Origin: Dysgonomonas sp. Marseille-P4361
GTDB lineage: Bacteria > Bacteroidota > Bacteroidia > Bacteroidales > Dysgonomonadaceae
Direction: 5' to 3'
DNA: 64,000 bases
Assembly (NCBI RefSeq): GCF_900343125.1
Contig: NZ_OPYL01000009.1
Coordinates: 1 to 64,000 of the forward strand
Positions within the stretch are counted from its first letter, which is position 1, and each line of letters opens with the position of its first letter. Of the stretch, positions 40,667 to 49,150 are shown piece after piece. The notes under the pieces are model-generated. The model did no database searches. It had not been told where the DNA came from and saw nothing but the letters and a program-made list of their open reading frames with translations. A program made the translations under genes and the position numbers.

Positions 40667-40915
40667 GGACTTTTAATTTTGAATTTATTAAAAGATATAC
40701 TATTCCTGTCTTTTTAACACGTTGTTGGGGTATAAAGTTCTATAAGTTAATAGGTTTTGTGAATTTCTTTTTGATAGCGAAAAATATTATGCTTTTATAA
40801 TTCTAAGTTGAGGCTATATAACTAATAAAAAAGCTTTTCAAAAGTGATATTAAGTTAAGAGATGCTTTATAAAAAATGAGAGTTTCTACATTTGAAAAAT
40901 AAAAAGGAATCAAAT

Positions 40916-41158
40916 ATGGTACAGTCTAAAATTATAATAGAAGCATTAAATCCGGTAAATAAATCTAATATTGATACTATAATACATTCCATTTCTAAAA
41001 TGGAAGGAGTATCATCTGTGGGTTTAAATTTTGATGACCAATATAAATTTATTTTTTATGTTGATTACGATGAAGCTTTACTTCAGGCTATCAAAGGACA
41101 GATAAAATCGTTATTAATGTTTTATGGGTCGGTAATTTTAACGATGAAAGAGGGATAA
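40916..41158 (+). CDS. Small protein of unknown function (alpha-beta fold)
   Basis: 80 residues, no family recognised. Predicted secondary structure from the pattern of hydrophobics is beta-alpha-beta-beta-alpha-beta (IIIEALNP, a helix around IIHSISKM, VGLNFDD, FIFYVDYD, a helix, VILTMKEG), like ACT or heavy-metal-associated domains, but no CxxC is present. The start at ATG 40916 is preferred: it has AAAAGGAAT just upstream, and the alternative eight codons earlier is TTG. A -7 box TACATTTG lies at 40887-40894. It stands alone between sucC and the FISUMP gene. Confidence 0.6.
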   Translation: MVQSKIIIEALNPVNKSNIDTIIHSISKMEGVSSVGLNFDDQYKFIFYVDYDEALLQAIKGQIKSLLMFYGSVILTMKEG

Positions 41159-41549
41159 CTAAGACTAAATAAATCTCTATCAGTCTGTAGTAGCGATTAA
41201 GAGTATATTTGTATTTATCTCTATTTTTGCTAGCTACCTATAGTGAAGCAAGGTATAGTAAGCTAAATCAAAAAAGAAGATTTCAGCTATAAGTTTTATC
41301 TGAGAATATAGTTTATAAGAAGAAAGGGTACTAACTTCACAGTCAATACCCTTTTAGTCCTTTCACACACACATAGCAAGGACTTATGTACATTTAATGA
41401 TTGTCGTTTCGAATATATTGTTAATATATATTCATGTTTTATGATCTGAGAATTAAATAATGTAATGTATTTGTGTTGAACTTTGCTTCAAAGGTCGAAG
41501 AGTCTCTATGTTTATTTAAAGTAGTATATTAACATAGTTATTACTTTTC
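41159..41549. other. Gene-free spacer
   Basis: 391 bases of AT-rich DNA. The only structure is a weak inverted repeat AAAGGGTA (41323-41330) with TACCCTTT (41347-41354), loop 16, followed by TAG; it may be a poor terminator for the small upstream gene. Confidence 0.4.
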
Positions 41550-42764
41550 CTATTCTATAATATTATCATGTTGAATTTCACTTGTCTTTTTTATCGGTTC
41601 AGATGATTTCACAGTATCATCTTTCTTGCATCTTATAGGGTAAAATCCTGTATTCCCAACCCAAAAGCCTACTGAATTTTGATCGGCCAGGAGAGTAAAA
41701 GAAAGTTGTTTATTGCTTGATAAGTAGATTCCTCTTTCTCCTACCCATTTAGACTGAAGTCCCCTAATATTACCGTTTTCATCTAAACCATTATCGAAAT
41801 ATATCCATCCTAATAATGGACTATCAAATCCCCCTTGCTCAGTTGTCCGACTAGCACCATTGGGTGTATACTCTCGTGATTGCATATTATACCCAAAATT
41901 CTCATTTACTTTACTATGAGCATATGGACAAGGGTTATAGTAAATAATATCGCTTAGAAAATCCCATTCTTCTTGTGTTGGTAGATGCCAACCATTAGGG
42001 CAAATACCTTGCCCTTTGGTAGCTTCACTTGCATATTCAGGAAGTGTTGATGTTCTTGCTGCAGCATGCCAATTATATACATAACCATGCTGGGGATGAT
42101 TAAGAAAATATTCTTCATCGTATTTGGGATAGTAATAACGAGCTTGTGTATGCTCAGGAGTGTACTGTTGCACAGGCAGCCCTTTAGAAATGTTTAAATC
42201 AGTAGTATTCCCATCAGGCCATATCTCAGCTCGTAGATTTTCTAACATCCACCATCCGGCATCAGCAACTCTTCCGTCAGGTAGTACATATTTGAATCTA
42301 CCTACTTTATACTGTACAGGTTTAGCAGGATCACGTTCATCAATTAAAATATCTGTTTCACTAGGGAAAACTCCTTTGGATAGAGGCATCCATTTACTTC
42401 CATCCCACACTTGAACTCCTGGATAGAGTTCTTCACAAAAATCAGTATTCAGATTGTATACAACCAAGCCTATATGGGATGCATCCTCTTCATTTTTCTT
42501 CCCATTTATATTGTTCTGATAGTCTGAATCCTCTATAAACATGGGATATAAGTTGCCTCTATCTGTCAAGTTGACCCTCGGCAGCCCTAACCCTTTTGAC
42601 GAATTAGCCATAGTATTTGTATTTTGTTTAAGATCAAGGAGTGCTCCTTCAGAGGGTTTATTCCCTGATCCAATGGTAACTTGTGCATTTAAAGAAGAAG
42701 TTTGTATTAACAAAATAGTAGTAATGCTCATTAGTTTTAAGTAAAGTCTATTCATCTGTATCAT
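41550..42764 (-). CDS. FISUMP-domain exported protein
   Basis: 404 residues with a signal peptide (MNRLYLKLMSITTILLIQTS from the second Met, cleavage near LNA). The N-terminal third resembles Bacteroidota surface proteins (TIGSGNKPSEGALLDLK). The C-terminal two-thirds is a Fibrobacter succinogenes major paralogous domain with WWMLENLRAEIW, YVYNWHAAAR, GICPNGWHLPTQEEW and a final VGFWVGNTGFYPIRC. Such proteins are secreted or surface-located with unknown roles. The start may be ATG 42764 or ATG 42755. It is divergent from the TPR-AraC gene (287-base spacer), and the regulator may act on it; that is inference. Confidence 0.82.
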   Translation of the reverse strand: MIQMNRLYLKLMSITTILLIQTSSLNAQVTIGSGNKPSEGALLDLKQNTNTMANSSKGLGLPRVNLTDRGNLYPMFIEDSDYQNNINGKKNEEDASHIGLVVYNLNTDFCEELYPGVQVWDGSKWMPLSKGVFPSETDILIDERDPAKPVQYKVGRFKYVLPDGRVADAGWWMLENLRAEIWPDGNTTDLNISKGLPVQQYTPEHTQARYYYPKYDEEYFLNHPQHGYVYNWHAAARTSTLPEYASEATKGQGICPNGWHLPTQEEWDFLSDIIYYNPCPYAHSKVNENFGYNMQSREYTPNGASRTTEQGGFDSPLLGWIYFDNGLDENGNIRGLQSKWVGERGIYLSSNKQLSFTLLADQNSVGFWVGNTGFYPIRCKKDDTVKSSEPIKKTSEIQHDNIIE

Positions 42765-43060
42765 ATATTTTATTATTGTGTGAGTTTTGATCTAATAACA
42801 AGGTGTTTCGGTGTTAATATTGTTATAATTTATATCAGATGCTAAAGTAGAAATTGAGGAAAATACATATCATCCATTACTTCAAAATATATTGCCATCA
42901 CGACAAAAGGATATATCATTAGGGCAATTTAACATACCATTACTTCAATCTGCTTATATTCAGTGTTATTTTTTCTATGTTGATAATCAGTTTGAGCCAT
43001 TATATTTTGTCATATTTGTAATATGGTTACAGAAAGAATACACACACATATATGTATACA

Positions 43061-44785
43061 ATGAAATTTAATAAATGGGTAATAGTCCTTATACTATTCT
43101 CTTTTACAACAATCTGTTCTCTTTCAGCTCAAACTGATAGTTTACTATTGCAGAAAATAGATAAAGCTAAGGGTGAAAGAAAATTGGAACTAATACTTGA
43201 ACTTGCTGATATTTATGCTAATACTGAAAAGTTGTTGGATATTTCTAAACAGATAGAACAAGAGGCTAAAAGTCAAAAGAATATGGAATATCTAGCTAAA
43301 AGTTATCATGTAAGAGCTAGTTATTACATGATAACTAGTAGTTCTGATAGTGTTATATTTTATGTTAGACTGGCTGATCAAACGTATGATAAATACAATA
43401 TTAAAAATACATATTTAGGTTATTACTATTTAAGTATCTTATACTTAAATATGGGATGCTATGATTTAGCTATTTATAATCTTAAATATTATTTAAAAAA
43501 TAAGGTTGATAAAGCTAATGATATTGATGCTTATAATTTATTAGGAATTGCTTATATTTTATCAGAGGAGTATGATTTGGCACAGGAAAACCTGGAAAAA
43601 GCAATAAGCTTATTTAAATTAAGAGACGATGACAGTTCACAAACCTTATTAAGACTGTACGACCCTTTAGCAGGTTTGTTTTACTATAAGAAAGAATATG
43701 ATAAAGCCCTGGAAATTTGTGTAATAATGGAAGATTTTAGTAATAGAAATGAGAAAATTCTGCCAGAAGCGGTATTTAATCTTTATCAGTTTAGAATAAA
43801 TTTAATATATGCAGGTGTATATATTGGAATGAGAGATACCGAAAAAAGTAAATCACATATTGATAAATCTAAACACTATGCAGATCTGATAGAGTATGAA
43901 GCTGGTCAATATGAATTAAAGGGAATGGAAGGAGAATATTATGCTTTATTGAAAGAATATGATAAAGCTTTAGCTTATTTTGATGAATCTTTGCTTTACT
44001 TCAGAGAGAAGGAGCCCAATCCAGAAGTTTTTTTTGAAATAACAAGACAGAAAATTGATGTTTTAAAAATAGCAGGAAGGTTGGATGAAGCTCTTGAATT
44101 ACAATCTGATTTTATTCATTATAAGGATTCGGTTTCCAAAAAAAATATTCCCTTACAAATATCGGAGCTGTCAAAGTCATATGAATTAGAAAAAGCTAGT
44201 ATAGAGAAAGTGAAAGATAAAATTAAACTAGAAAGAAGTCAGATGGTAATTATAGCGCTTCTTATTATTACTATTTTGCTTATATCAATACTTTATATTG
44301 TGAGACGTAATACTAAATCTCTGAAAGAAAAAAACAAGATGTTATATAAGCAAAGAGAAGAAGTCGATGCATATATAAAGATGACAAAATCTACTGTTTC
44401 AACAACAAATGCAGAAGAGATATTAAGTAAAGAAAGTAGTATATTTAATAAGTTGGAACTGTATATGAATGAAGAGGAAGCATTTAGAAACTGTGAATTG
44501 AATAGAGAAGAAATAGCATCTATATTAGGAACGAATAGACAATATTTAGCTGATGCTGTGAAAGCTGAAACTGGAAAAACGTTCATGGATTATATAAATA
44601 ATTACAGATTAGATTATGCTCGTCGTCTACTTATTATTGATAATACTATTCCTGTAACATACATTATACGTGACTCCGGTTTCTCCTCAAATACTACTTT
44701 TTATCGACTTTTTAAAGAAAAATTTGGAATGAGTCCCAATGAACTGAGAAAAATAAAAGTCGAAATAGAAAAAGGAATAATATAA
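43061..44785 (+). CDS. Membrane-bound TPR sensor with AraC-type HTH
   Basis: 574 residues. Signal/anchor at the N-terminus (MKFNKWVIVLILFSFTTICS), a TPR-rich periplasmic region (about 40-370), a membrane helix (about 395-414), a coiled coil and a C-terminal AraC helix-turn-helix (about 480-574: EEIASILGTNRQYLADAVKAE in part, then SGFSSNTTFYRLFKEKFGMSP). The topology puts the TPR part outside and the DNA-binding part in the cytoplasm, as in Bacteroidota one-protein sensors. The ligand is unknown. An equally placed ATG three codons upstream (43052) exists. It precedes the integrated element and is divergent from the FISUMP gene. Confidence 0.85.
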   Translation: MKFNKWVIVLILFSFTTICSLSAQTDSLLLQKIDKAKGERKLELILELADIYANTEKLLDISKQIEQEAKSQKNMEYLAKSYHVRASYYMITSSSDSVIFYVRLADQTYDKYNIKNTYLGYYYLSILYLNMGCYDLAIYNLKYYLKNKVDKANDIDAYNLLGIAYILSEEYDLAQENLEKAISLFKLRDDDSSQTLLRLYDPLAGLFYYKKEYDKALEICVIMEDFSNRNEKILPEAVFNLYQFRINLIYAGVYIGMRDTEKSKSHIDKSKHYADLIEYEAGQYELKGMEGEYYALLKEYDKALAYFDESLLYFREKEPNPEVFFEITRQKIDVLKIAGRLDEALELQSDFIHYKDSVSKKNIPLQISELSKSYELEKASIEKVKDKIKLERSQMVIIALLIITILLISILYIVRRNTKSLKEKNKMLYKQREEVDAYIKMTKSTVSTTNAEEILSKESSIFNKLELYMNEEEAFRNCELNREEIASILGTNRQYLADAVKAETGKTFMDYINNYRLDYARRLLIIDNTIPVTYIIRDSGFSSNTTFYRLFKEKFGMSPNELRKIKVEIEKGII

Positions 44786-44810
44786 AACTACAACGATCTA
44801 AAAAAGAAAG

Positions 44811-44830
44811 ATTAGAAATTATTTTCTAAT
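44811..44830 (+). terminator. Terminator of the TPR-AraC gene
   Basis: Perfect 8-bp stem ATTAGAAA / TTTCTAAT with a four-base loop, 25 bases after the stop codon and 15 bases before the left attachment repeat. AT-only, so weak. Confidence 0.5.
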
Positions 44831-44845
44831 ATTTCAATGTACTTC

Positions 44846-44858
44846 GAGGTTCCTGGCG
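44846..44858 (+). repeat. attL, 13-bp direct repeat
   Basis: GAGGTTCCTGGCG, identical to the 3' end region of tRNA-Cys at 54528-54540. The bases after it complete a small inverted repeat GAGGTT-N7-AACCTC. Confidence 0.85.
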
Positions 44859-44973
44859 AACCTCAAAACTATACTTTATTCACTTTCAAAGTAAAATATA
44901 CAAATTACAAAGCATTGACAATCAATATTTATTTACTTTTCGCAGATAATAAGATAAAACTAAATAAAACTTT

Positions 44974-44993
44974 GGTTGTGCAAGGTTGTGCAA
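44974..44993 (+). repeat. Left tandem repeat, candidate integrase arm sites
   Basis: GGTTGTGCAA occurs twice in tandem (44974-44983 and 44984-44993), 115 bases inside attL and 49 bases before the integrase start. The core TGTGCAA is repeated in the same orientation near the right end. Confidence 0.65.
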
Positions 44994-45041
44994 GTTAAAA
45001 GAAAAATAGTTATCTTGTGTAAAATTAAACACTACAATATC

Positions 45042-46409
45042 ATGGCTACTTTAAGATTGTTCTTCCGCTCATCTAACAAGAAAGTTAAACATGTAAATCT
45101 ACGAGCAAGATTTAGCATAGATCGAGACAGCCAATTTTATGCAACATTGCAAACTGTTGTAAACATTGAAAAATGGGATAAAGACAACCAACGTTTAAAA
45201 CTGGAGAGTAAACCGAAAGACTTCCGCTCCTACTCTATTGAGGTGCAGAACGATATTATAGATAAAATAAATATTGCCAATGAAAAACTAATCGAAACTA
45301 ATGATCTACTAAGTAATCTTAGTGACTATGTTACAACCTCTTACAACAACCACACAGGCGAATTCGGGAGCGACTGGCTACAAAAAGTCACAGATTCATT
45401 TTATAGTAGCTTAAAACCTGCTATACCTCAGATAACATACACACTAAACACTTTCATATCATCATATATCAATGATTTAGAAACAGGGAAAAGGCTAAAA
45501 AAACGTTCAAATAGAAAAGTTAGTGAAGGTACCATAAAAAGCTACAAAGGCTTTCATTCTCAATTAAAAAACTATCAAGAGACTAGAAAAGTTATAGTAG
45601 ATTTTGATGACATTACGATGGATTTTTATAGAGACTTCACTAATTATCTACTCTTTGATCGTAAATATTCTGCAAACACTGTGGGAAGAATGATTAAAGT
45701 ATTAAAGACAGTCATGTATGCAGCAAAAGACATGAAACTTCACAATAATAGAGAGATAGAAAACAAAGACTTTGCCGCAAACTATGAAGATGTAGATAAT
45801 GTTTATCTTTCGGATGAGCGTGTTAATATACTCTATAACATGAATTTATCAGACAATATTGCATGGGAAAAGGTTCGAGATATATTTATAGTAGGTTGTT
45901 TGACTGGACAACGTGTTAGTGATTATAAGCGGATTAATTCCAGGATGATAGTTACCTTATCTAATGGGCTGGAATACATTGAACTAAAACAAGAAAAAAC
46001 AGATAAGACCGTTTATATCCCTTTGGATTGGAGAGTTAAAACTATACTAGACAAATATAACGGAGAACTACCTAAAACATACGACCAAAAAATAAACGAC
46101 TACATAAAGAAAATATGCGAAAAAGCAGGGTTTACAGAACTAGTTGATATAACGCAAAATAAAGCGGGGATGGAGGCAACCACACCGAAACGCTTTTGTG
46201 ATCTAGTAAAAACACACACTGCACGTCGTTCTTTATGTACCAACATGCAAAAGGCAGGCTGCAAGCTGTCAGATATTATTGCTATATCAGGTCATGAAAG
46301 CGAGGAACAATTAAAAACATATTTGAAATTAAATAACAAAGAAAAAGCCATGTTAGCAGATAGCGGATATTTTCAACGTGTAGAGATGAAAATAAAAGCA
46401 GCTAATTAG
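45042..46409 (+). CDS. int: Tyrosine recombinase (integrase) of the element
   Basis: 455 residues with the Bacteroidota architecture: N-terminal arm-binding domain (about 1-125), SAM-like core-binding domain (about 130-240) and catalytic domain (about 255-430). Catalytic residues: Arg291 in LTGQRVSD, a Lys in the beta-hairpin QEKTDKTVYI (319 or 322), His392 and Arg395 in THTARRS, His418 in SGHES and Tyr427 in LKTYLKL. The start at ATG 45042 avoids an extension that would overlap the tandem repeats. It lies 180 bases from attL and is followed by a strong terminator. Confidence 0.93.
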   Translation: MATLRLFFRSSNKKVKHVNLRARFSIDRDSQFYATLQTVVNIEKWDKDNQRLKLESKPKDFRSYSIEVQNDIIDKINIANEKLIETNDLLSNLSDYVTTSYNNHTGEFGSDWLQKVTDSFYSSLKPAIPQITYTLNTFISSYINDLETGKRLKKRSNRKVSEGTIKSYKGFHSQLKNYQETRKVIVDFDDITMDFYRDFTNYLLFDRKYSANTVGRMIKVLKTVMYAAKDMKLHNNREIENKDFAANYEDVDNVYLSDERVNILYNMNLSDNIAWEKVRDIFIVGCLTGQRVSDYKRINSRMIVTLSNGLEYIELKQEKTDKTVYIPLDWRVKTILDKYNGELPKTYDQKINDYIKKICEKAGFTELVDITQNKAGMEATTPKRFCDLVKTHTARRSLCTNMQKAGCKLSDIIAISGHESEEQLKTYLKLNNKEKAMLADSGYFQRVEMKIKAAN

Positions 46410-46505
46410 ACTTAGTTTGACGCTATAAACCATACTTGCATCATATTAAACAATTTTGTATATTTATAATAGTTAGATAAGACAATAAAATAAGAGACAC
46501 GATAC

Positions 46506-46546
46506 AGTCCAATATTCCTTTAAAAGGGGGTATTGGACTTTTTTTT
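46506..46546 (+). terminator. Terminator after the integrase gene
   Basis: AGTCCAATA (46506-46514) pairs with TATTGGACT (46531-46539), with further pairing CCTTT/AAAGG inside, followed by eight T. It ends the integrase transcript 23 bases before the next gene. Confidence 0.92.
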
Positions 46547-46568
46547 ATTTATAAATACAAAAACAATA

Positions 46569-46748
46569 ATGAGCAGTGAATTAAAAACATTAAAAGAAGT
46601 ATGTGAACTAATGCGAGTTAGTAAAGGAACCATCTACAATTGGATGAATGAGGGGCGGATTAATTGCGTAAAAATCGGAGGGCGGGTACTATTCGAACAA
46701 TCAGAAATAACCAGAGTGATTGAAAGTAATAGAGTTGTTAATCAATAA
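46569..46748 (+). CDS. HTH_17 excisionase-like DNA-binding protein
   Basis: 59 residues, a single MerR-type winged HTH: LKTLKEVCELMRVSKGTIYN, then the wing GRINCVKIGGRVLFEQSEI. This is the HTH_17 pattern shared by excisionases and small regulators of Bacteroidota mobile elements. It follows the integrase terminator and a spacer, and is 19 bases before a second HTH_17 gene. Excision or regulation of excision is inferred from type and position. The upstream in-frame codons (46533 on) lack an alternative good start. Confidence 0.8.
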   Translation: MSSELKTLKEVCELMRVSKGTIYNWMNEGRINCVKIGGRVLFEQSEITRVIESNRVVNQ

Positions 46749-46767
46749 TTAATAAAAAGAGGGAGAT

Positions 46768-47055
46768 ATGGCAGATAATAGGGAAATGATATTAATTAGT
46801 TACAATAAGGAAGAATTGCTCCAGATGATAGAAGGAGCCGTTTTAAAAGCAATAGAACAGAATAAACAGGACAAAGAAGCAGATCAGTATTTAAGCAGGC
46901 AGGAGACTGCAGCTCTGTGTTCTGTCACTGTCCAGACATTAAACAACTGGGTTAATGCTGGTAGAATAAAAGCACATAAGATCAATGGGCGAGTACTATT
47001 TCGGAGAAGTGATATTGATGCTGCATTAATAGAGAAAAAAATACTAAAACACTAA
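46768..47055 (+). CDS. HTH_17 excisionase-like DNA-binding protein with helical N-terminus
   Basis: 95 residues. An N-terminal helix of about 40 residues precedes an HTH_17 domain: YLSRQETAALCSVTVQTLNN, then GRIKAHKINGRVLFRRSDI. It has a good ribosome-binding site GGGAG 6 bases before the ATG. It overlaps no gene and is 3 bases before the next. Related to the preceding protein but not a copy. One of the two may be the excisionase, the other a regulator. Confidence 0.8.
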   Translation: MADNREMILISYNKEELLQMIEGAVLKAIEQNKQDKEADQYLSRQETAALCSVTVQTLNNWVNAGRIKAHKINGRVLFRRSDIDAALIEKKILKH

Positions 47056-47058
47056 CAC

Positions 47059-47325
47059 ATGACACAAACAAAAAAGGGAGCAAAAGCCCCCAATTCCACA
47101 CAGAATAAAGATAGCTATACTTCCATTCAAAAACAAATGGTATTAAAATACTTTCGGGAGCATACCACCACGATGTATAAATGTGAGAAGGACACAGGAA
47201 TATCCCGTCCAAATATCTGTAGATACATTGCAGAATTAGAGAGAAGGGGATTAATAACAAGACTAACCAAAGCAGTATGTCCTATATCGGGACATATGGC
47301 ACATTATTTCACTACACAAAAATAA
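47059..47325 (+). CDS. Small winged-helix protein of the element
   Basis: 88 residues. The pattern YKCEKDTGISRPNICRYIAEL followed by ERRGLITRL fits a winged helix-turn-helix of MarR/replication-initiator type, common in Bacteroidota prophages and ICEs; the basic, low-complexity N-terminus is variable. Function is unknown. It lies 3 bases after the HTH_17 gene and 13 bases before the next gene, in the same operon. Confidence 0.65.
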   Translation: MTQTKKGAKAPNSTQNKDSYTSIQKQMVLKYFREHTTTMYKCEKDTGISRPNICRYIAELERRGLITRLTKAVCPISGHMAHYFTTQK

Positions 47326-47338
47326 ACCGTATAAATAC

Positions 47339-47590
47339 ATGAGTATAGTTTACCTCAAAGATGTTGAATCGTCTGCGGTCTTGGAAGCCCAGCGAGATCG
47401 AGAGCGATTAGATGAATTAGGCATCAAATCACCTGATATTTCTAAGATGTATAAGTTGAAAATAGATAGCCAAACTATGTTCTATTTCGGCAACAAACAG
47501 AAAAGGGAAGCATTTATTTCTAAATACTACAATAGACGAAAAAAGATATTTGAGTTTGACAAAGATAAAAATATAAATGATGATGAATAG
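47339..47590 (+). CDS. Hypothetical protein of the element
   Basis: 83 residues, no family recognised. A helical N-terminus (about 10-25, RDRERLDELGI) and a charged Lys/Asp-rich C-terminus (KNINDDE). It overlaps the following 56-residue gene by 11 bases. Part of the operon that starts at 46569. Confidence 0.55.
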   Translation: MSIVYLKDVESSAVLEAQRDRERLDELGIKSPDISKMYKLKIDSQTMFYFGNKQKREAFISKYYNRRKKIFEFDKDKNINDDE

Positions 47591-47750
47591 CAATAACACT
47601 TTCGCTGAATATAAGGAGCGCAAACAAAGAGAAGGCAAACTGCCAGTGATCAATGATATGGAGTTATCACCGGAAGAAATAGTTAAAAGGAAATATGAAG
47701 AGTATAAACAAAAAAAACGCAGAGAAAATGAAAAACAAGATCACATTTAA
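47580..47750 (+). CDS. Small charged helical protein of the element
   Basis: 56 residues starting MMNSNNTFAEYKERKQREG, ending KQKKRRENEKQDHI. Very basic and acidic in alternation; probably one long helix. No family. It starts inside the end of the preceding gene and overlaps the next start by more than 20 bases, as expected in a tight phage-type operon. Confidence 0.5.
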   Translation: MMNSNNTFAEYKERKQREGKLPVINDMELSPEEIVKRKYEEYKQKKRRENEKQDHI

Positions 47751-48417
47751 AAGAGTTGAATTACCACAACAATGGATAGATGAAGCAAAGAGGTCATCTT
47801 ACAAAGAGAGGCTTATAAGCATAGAAGATAAGCTAAATAATGACATAAAGGAACAGATAGAGACTGAAGGACTTGAATTTAGCTTAACTCTTATAAATAA
47901 GATGAGAGGCTCAAATGACGCTATTAGAGTCGAAATGAATAAGGCTTATCTTGATTATACTAAGACTTTGAAGTTTATTCCAAAAGCAGAAATGCAACGA
48001 GTTAAGCAATCATTTGATGATATAGCCAACAGACTAGAAAGTATTAATATCTGGCTGTTTAATCAATTACAGTCTATTCCGATTAGATTGGTTGAGGTTA
48101 AAAATCGTATAATATTCGATTTAAAAGAAGTAGAACAACATATCGAAACTATCGGAGTCAGAAGCTTCACAGATACAGATAGAGAGTATGTGAAGCTATT
48201 GAATGAAGCAACCGAAACACTTGTAAAGGTCAGAAACTTTGAGATCGAAAACGGCTTTGCAGAGTATAGCACAAAAGCACTGCACGTTATTCCTAGTCTA
48301 ATGGAAGGACTTGCTCCTATGTTTGTCGCTTGTGGATTGAGTACAGATGCGACGCAAGGAATTGTGAACTTGCAGTATATCATAAATAATACACACCGCA
48401 TATTAGTAGATCAATAG
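47695..48417 (+). CDS. Helical protein of unknown function
   Basis: 240 residues, predicted almost entirely helical with heptad-like stretches (for example RLESINIWLFNQLQSIPIRL and KEVEQHIETIGVRSFTD). The last 35 residues (LAPMFVACGLSTDATQGIVN) are more hydrophobic. No family recognised. The start could also be ATG 47728, 11 codons later, which shortens the overlap with the previous gene; the earlier start has AAAAGG upstream. It precedes the GC-rich hairpin and the terminase-like gene. Confidence 0.55.
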   Translation: MKSINKKNAEKMKNKITFKRVELPQQWIDEAKRSSYKERLISIEDKLNNDIKEQIETEGLEFSLTLINKMRGSNDAIRVEMNKAYLDYTKTLKFIPKAEMQRVKQSFDDIANRLESINIWLFNQLQSIPIRLVEVKNRIIFDLKEVEQHIETIGVRSFTDTDREYVKLLNEATETLVKVRNFEIENGFAEYSTKALHVIPSLMEGLAPMFVACGLSTDATQGIVNLQYIINNTHRILVDQ

Positions 48418-48421
48418 CAAT

Positions 48422-48463
48422 CGTATGGGTGGGGGTGATCCCCTTTTCACCTCCTCCCATATC
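48422..48463 (+). repeat. GC-rich imperfect hairpin upstream of the TerS-like gene
   Basis: ATGGGTGGGGGTGA (48425-48438) pairs with TCACCTCCTCCCAT (48447-48460 region) with one mismatch and one G-T pair around an eight-base loop. It is the most GC-rich point in an AT-rich element, lies 53 bases before the TerS-like start and has no T tract. Cos sites of many phages and satellites lie beside terS, so this may be a packaging site; a transcript structure is the alternative. Confidence 0.5.
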
Positions 48464-48514
48464 GCACTTTCTACTGAGAAAAAGATTTTTTACTAAAACC
48501 TATATTAACACGAC

Positions 48515-48985
48515 ATGACCGAAAAAGAAACACTTATATCTAAACTATCCGATTTAGAGAAGTTCGCTTTGATAGGCTATATCTATACCAATGATCGCAT
48601 TAATGCTTACTTAGCCAGTAGAGGCAAAAAACTCACAGCCAACAAAAACAGTCTAAATGTGCAGTCTAGTAGGTGGATCAATAGCCCTGAAGTTCAAGCT
48701 TTTTTAGACGTAGAAAGAGCAAGAAGGTTCACAGCTATAGAACAAAGTACGGCTGAATCAGATACACGCAGCAAGGATGATGTTATTCGAGAGTTGAATC
48801 TATTAGCTAATCAAGAAACTGAGCCGAGAAGGAAGTCTGAGATATTGATGAAACTTGCAGACCTTCAGCAGATGAAAAAGCAAGATGAAGAAACAGAAGA
48901 ATCTAAAGTCAGCTTCTACAGACCGCTTAAGTGTAGCGAGTGTATACTTTACAAAAATGCTAAAAACGAATTAAATAAAGAATAA
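48515..48985 (+). CDS. Terminase small-subunit-like protein
   Basis: 156 residues. The N-terminal half looks like the DNA-recognition part of phage TerS (DLEKFALIGYIYTNDRINAY, then SRWINSPEVQAFLDVERARR), where the family has the 'rL-x-n-p-x-V-x-a-f-i' stretch. The second half matches what I remember of Bacteroidota TerS proteins (KDDVIRELNLLANQETEPRR, then LMKLADLQQMKK) and ends in a Cys-x2-Cys-containing tail (PLKCSECILYKNA). TerS selects the packaging site; no TerL is present in the element, as in phage satellites. Cotranslated with the next small gene. Confidence 0.6.
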   Translation: MTEKETLISKLSDLEKFALIGYIYTNDRINAYLASRGKKLTANKNSLNVQSSRWINSPEVQAFLDVERARRFTAIEQSTAESDTRSKDDVIRELNLLANQETEPRRKSEILMKLADLQQMKKQDEETEESKVSFYRPLKCSECILYKNAKNELNKE

Positions 48986-49149
48986 TGAGTAAGAACTATT
49001 TTGAAGATGCTCTGGACTTTTCAGAGGATTATAAACCCGTGAAATATTGGGAAAGTAAAGATATTGAAATGATCTGGTTTACTCGTAAACAGCTAAACCA
49101 ATTTATAAAACACATAATAGAATCCGAAAAAACTAAAACAGAAAAATAA
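48985..49149 (+). CDS. Small protein downstream of TerS
   Basis: 54 residues (MSKNYFEDALDFSEDYKP...). Its start overlaps the TerS-like stop by one base (TAATG). It is acidic at the front, basic at the end. No family recognised. Confidence 0.55.
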   Translation: MSKNYFEDALDFSEDYKPVKYWESKDIEMIWFTRKQLNQFIKHIIESEKTKTEK

Positions 49150-49150
49150 T

